Assembly (NCBI GenBank): GCA_002402125.1
Contig: NVVG01000138.1
Span: forward strand, 3,479-11,334
DNA length: 7,856 nt
Reading direction: 5' to 3'
Source of the DNA: Moraxellaceae bacterium
GTDB lineage: Bacteria; Pseudomonadota; Gammaproteobacteria; Pseudomonadales; Ketobacteraceae
In this document: piece by piece, positions 6,487 through 7,856 of the stretch
Layout of the letters: each line of letters begins with the position of its first letter
Position numbering within the stretch: position 1 is the first letter of the stretch
Notes under the pieces: model-generated
Database searches by the model: none
What the model was told of the DNA's origin: nothing
What the model saw: only the letters and a program-made list of their open reading frames with translations
Translations under genes and position numbers: made by a program

Positions 6487-6606
6487 AGTGATCTGTCAGG
6501 ATTCGTTTCGTTACTTTTTGTTAGTGAGGTCTTTGCAAACGAGCAATTAATAATCTGCCTGCTACTATTACAAACACACAAAATGAGAGCGGAGAACGAT
6601 CTATAT

Positions 6607-7856
6607 ATGGAAGCCGAATCAGTACAAGGTAACTTAGATATCATTTGGATTTTAACGTCGGCGGCGTTTGTCATGTTGATGCAAGCAGGTTTCACCGCAT
6701 TGGAATCCGGGGTTACGCAGGCAAAAAATACCATCAACGTTGCGATGAAAAACCTAACGGATTTTATTCTATCGGTATTGGTATTTTTCTATGTGGGTTA
6801 CGCGATTATGTTTGGCGATACCATGAGCGGTTTCTTTGGCACGACCGGTTTTGCTTTATCGGATCTCAATCAGCCATCGGATTACGCGAGTTTTGTTTTT
6901 CAAGCAACCTTCGCGGGGACTGCCGCCACCATCGTGTCAGGAGCGGTAGCGGAACGGATGCGTTTTTTCTCTTATGCTTTTATCAGCCTATTTATTGTTG
7001 CAATAATTTATCCTATGTCCGGGCATTGGATTTGGGCAGACGGCGGCTGGTTAGCTGAGATGCAAATGGTAGATTTCGCCGGTTCTACTGTCGTACATTC
7101 TTTGGGTGGTTGGGTTGGTCTTGCTGGAGCGTTGATTTTAGGGCCTAGAGTAGGCCGATTCAACAAAGAAGGTAAACCCAATAAGATTCATGGTCATAAT
7201 TTGGTTGGTGCTGTGCTCGGTGTTCTCATCCTCTGGTTTGGCTGGTTTGGTTTTAATGGTGGCAGTACCCTAGCCGGAGATGGCAGTGTAGCAAAAATTA
7301 TCGCCAACACGATGTTGTCTGCGGCGGCTGGGGGTCTTAGTTGTTTCTTTGTCTCTGCCTTGGTACACAATGGCGAAATACAAATAGAGAAAATGTTAAA
7401 TGGCATCATTGGTGGTTTAGTGGCAATTACCGCTGGTTGCAATGTTGTGGATCCGGGTGGGGCGGTTTTTATTGGCCTTACCGCCGGCATAGTGGTGTTC
7501 TTTGCCGAAGAATTTGTACTGAATATTATGAAGATCGATGATCCGGTGAATGTCATCTCTGCTCACGGTGTTGCCGGCGCCTGGGGAACGTTGATGTTGG
7601 CGTTTGCTGCGCCAGAGGAAGCCTTGCCGACAGGAGATATGTGGACACAGTTTGGGGTGCAGCTCACCGGTGTTGTTGTTGTATTTTTCTGGGGTTTCTT
7701 AACAGGGCTTATATTGTTTTCTATCATCAAATGGATGGGTAAGTTACGAGTGTCGGAAGAAGCCGAACATATGGGATTGAACGTCCATGAGCATGGAGCA
7801 AGCTCTGGATTGATTCAAACCATGAATGCGATGGAGAATATCGTCAAAGCTTATAC
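6607..7856 (+). CDS. Amt/MEP/Rh ammonium channel, probably a sensor fusion (3' end cut)
   Basis: The open frame starts at ATG 6607 and has no stop through the window end (416 full codons). Conserved pore residues are all present: Asp156, the twin histidines His164 and His320, Phe98 and Phe102 of the FQATFA segment, and Phe216-Ser220 of WFGFNGGS. It should therefore conduct ammonium or ammonia through the inner membrane. Unlike E. coli AmtB there is no signal peptide: the protein enters TM1 at once, with QAGFTALESGVTQAKN and KNLTDF motifs that I associate with the Amt branch fused to signalling domains. After the normal C-terminal region (LRVSEEAEHMGLNVHEHG, 380-397) at least 19 more residues follow, where plain Amt proteins end within a few. 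GGAG at 6591-6594 supports 6607. An in-frame ATG at 6583 lacks an RBS. No glnK gene or sigma-54 promoter is visible upstream. Confidence 0.93.
   Translation, partial: MEAESVQGNLDIIWILTSAAFVMLMQAGFTALESGVTQAKNTINVAMKNLTDFILSVLVFFYVGYAIMFGDTMSGFFGTTGFALSDLNQPSDYASFVFQATFAGTAATIVSGAVAERMRFFSYAFISLFIVAIIYPMSGHWIWADGGWLAEMQMVDFAGSTVVHSLGGWVGLAGALILGPRVGRFNKEGKPNKIHGHNLVGAVLGVLILWFGWFGFNGGSTLAGDGSVAKIIANTMLSAAAGGLSCFFVSALVHNGEIQIEKMLNGIIGGLVAITAGCNVVDPGGAVFIGLTAGIVVFFAEEFVLNIMKIDDPVNVISAHGVAGAWGTLMLAFAAPEEALPTGDMWTQFGVQLTGVVVVFFWGFLTGLILFSIIKWMGKLRVSEEAEHMGLNVHEHGASSGLIQTMNAMENIVKAY

Noticed and set aside
6520..6540. Sigma-54 promoter for the ammonium channel (TTGCA at 6533-6537)
   Set aside because: The required GG element at -24 is absent at the correct spacing.
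6469..6606. GTG at 6469 as an Amt start giving a signal peptide (SLLFVSEVFANEQ)
   Set aside because: The frame is open and looks signal-like, but there is no RBS, a second unexplained hydrophobic stretch follows, and the ALESG-type Amt branch normally starts directly before TM1. It remains a minor alternative.
6645..7556. Plus and minus frames overlapping the Amt gene
   Set aside because: They are out-of-frame shadows of a conserved Amt protein with intact pore residues.

Overview
The window reads as chromosomal DNA from a gammaproteobacterium. The basis is the moderate GC content, Shine-Dalgarno spacing, sigma-70-like promoters, a FabR/DesT-type TetR regulator, and the protein families present. 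A marine, Cellvibrionales-like lineage is a guess from overall protein flavour, not something the sequence proves. I see no insertion sequence, CRISPR array, tRNA or rRNA.

Layout. Positions 1-2335 (minus) hold most of a large HAE3/MMPL-type RND exporter. Its C-terminal end is cut by the window edge inside a GATACC hexanucleotide tract that encodes alternating Asp-Thr. A 314-bp divergent intergenic region (2336-2649) carries overlapping palindromes. It leads to a classical short-chain dehydrogenase/reductase (SDR1, 2650-3420, plus), which faces a second classical SDR (SDR2, 3491-4339, minus) across a shared hairpin. SDR2 is divergent from a TetR/FabR-like repressor (4478-5182, plus). Between them lies a near-perfect palindrome placed in the spacer and -10 of the SDR2 promoter, a layout typical of a repressor controlling its divergent neighbour. 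Fifteen bases after the repressor, a rhomboid intramembrane protease with an N-terminal double zinc-ribbon region ends on the minus strand (5198-6250). A 356-bp divergent gap (6251-6606) holds a possible 36-codon leader ORF and small hairpins. It is followed by an Amt/MEP/Rh ammonium channel (6607 to the window end, plus). That channel lacks a signal peptide and continues past the usual Amt C-terminus, so it is probably the transporter half of an Amt-sensor fusion.

How the genes might work together. The RND exporter, two NAD-type SDRs and a fatty-acid-sensing-type TetR regulator suggest a lipid or hydrophobic-compound metabolism/export neighbourhood. Only the SDR2-TetR regulatory link has direct sequence support. 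The rhomboid and Amt genes look like independent neighbours. The two largest open frames, at the two edges, are both incomplete, so their distal domains cannot be judged here.
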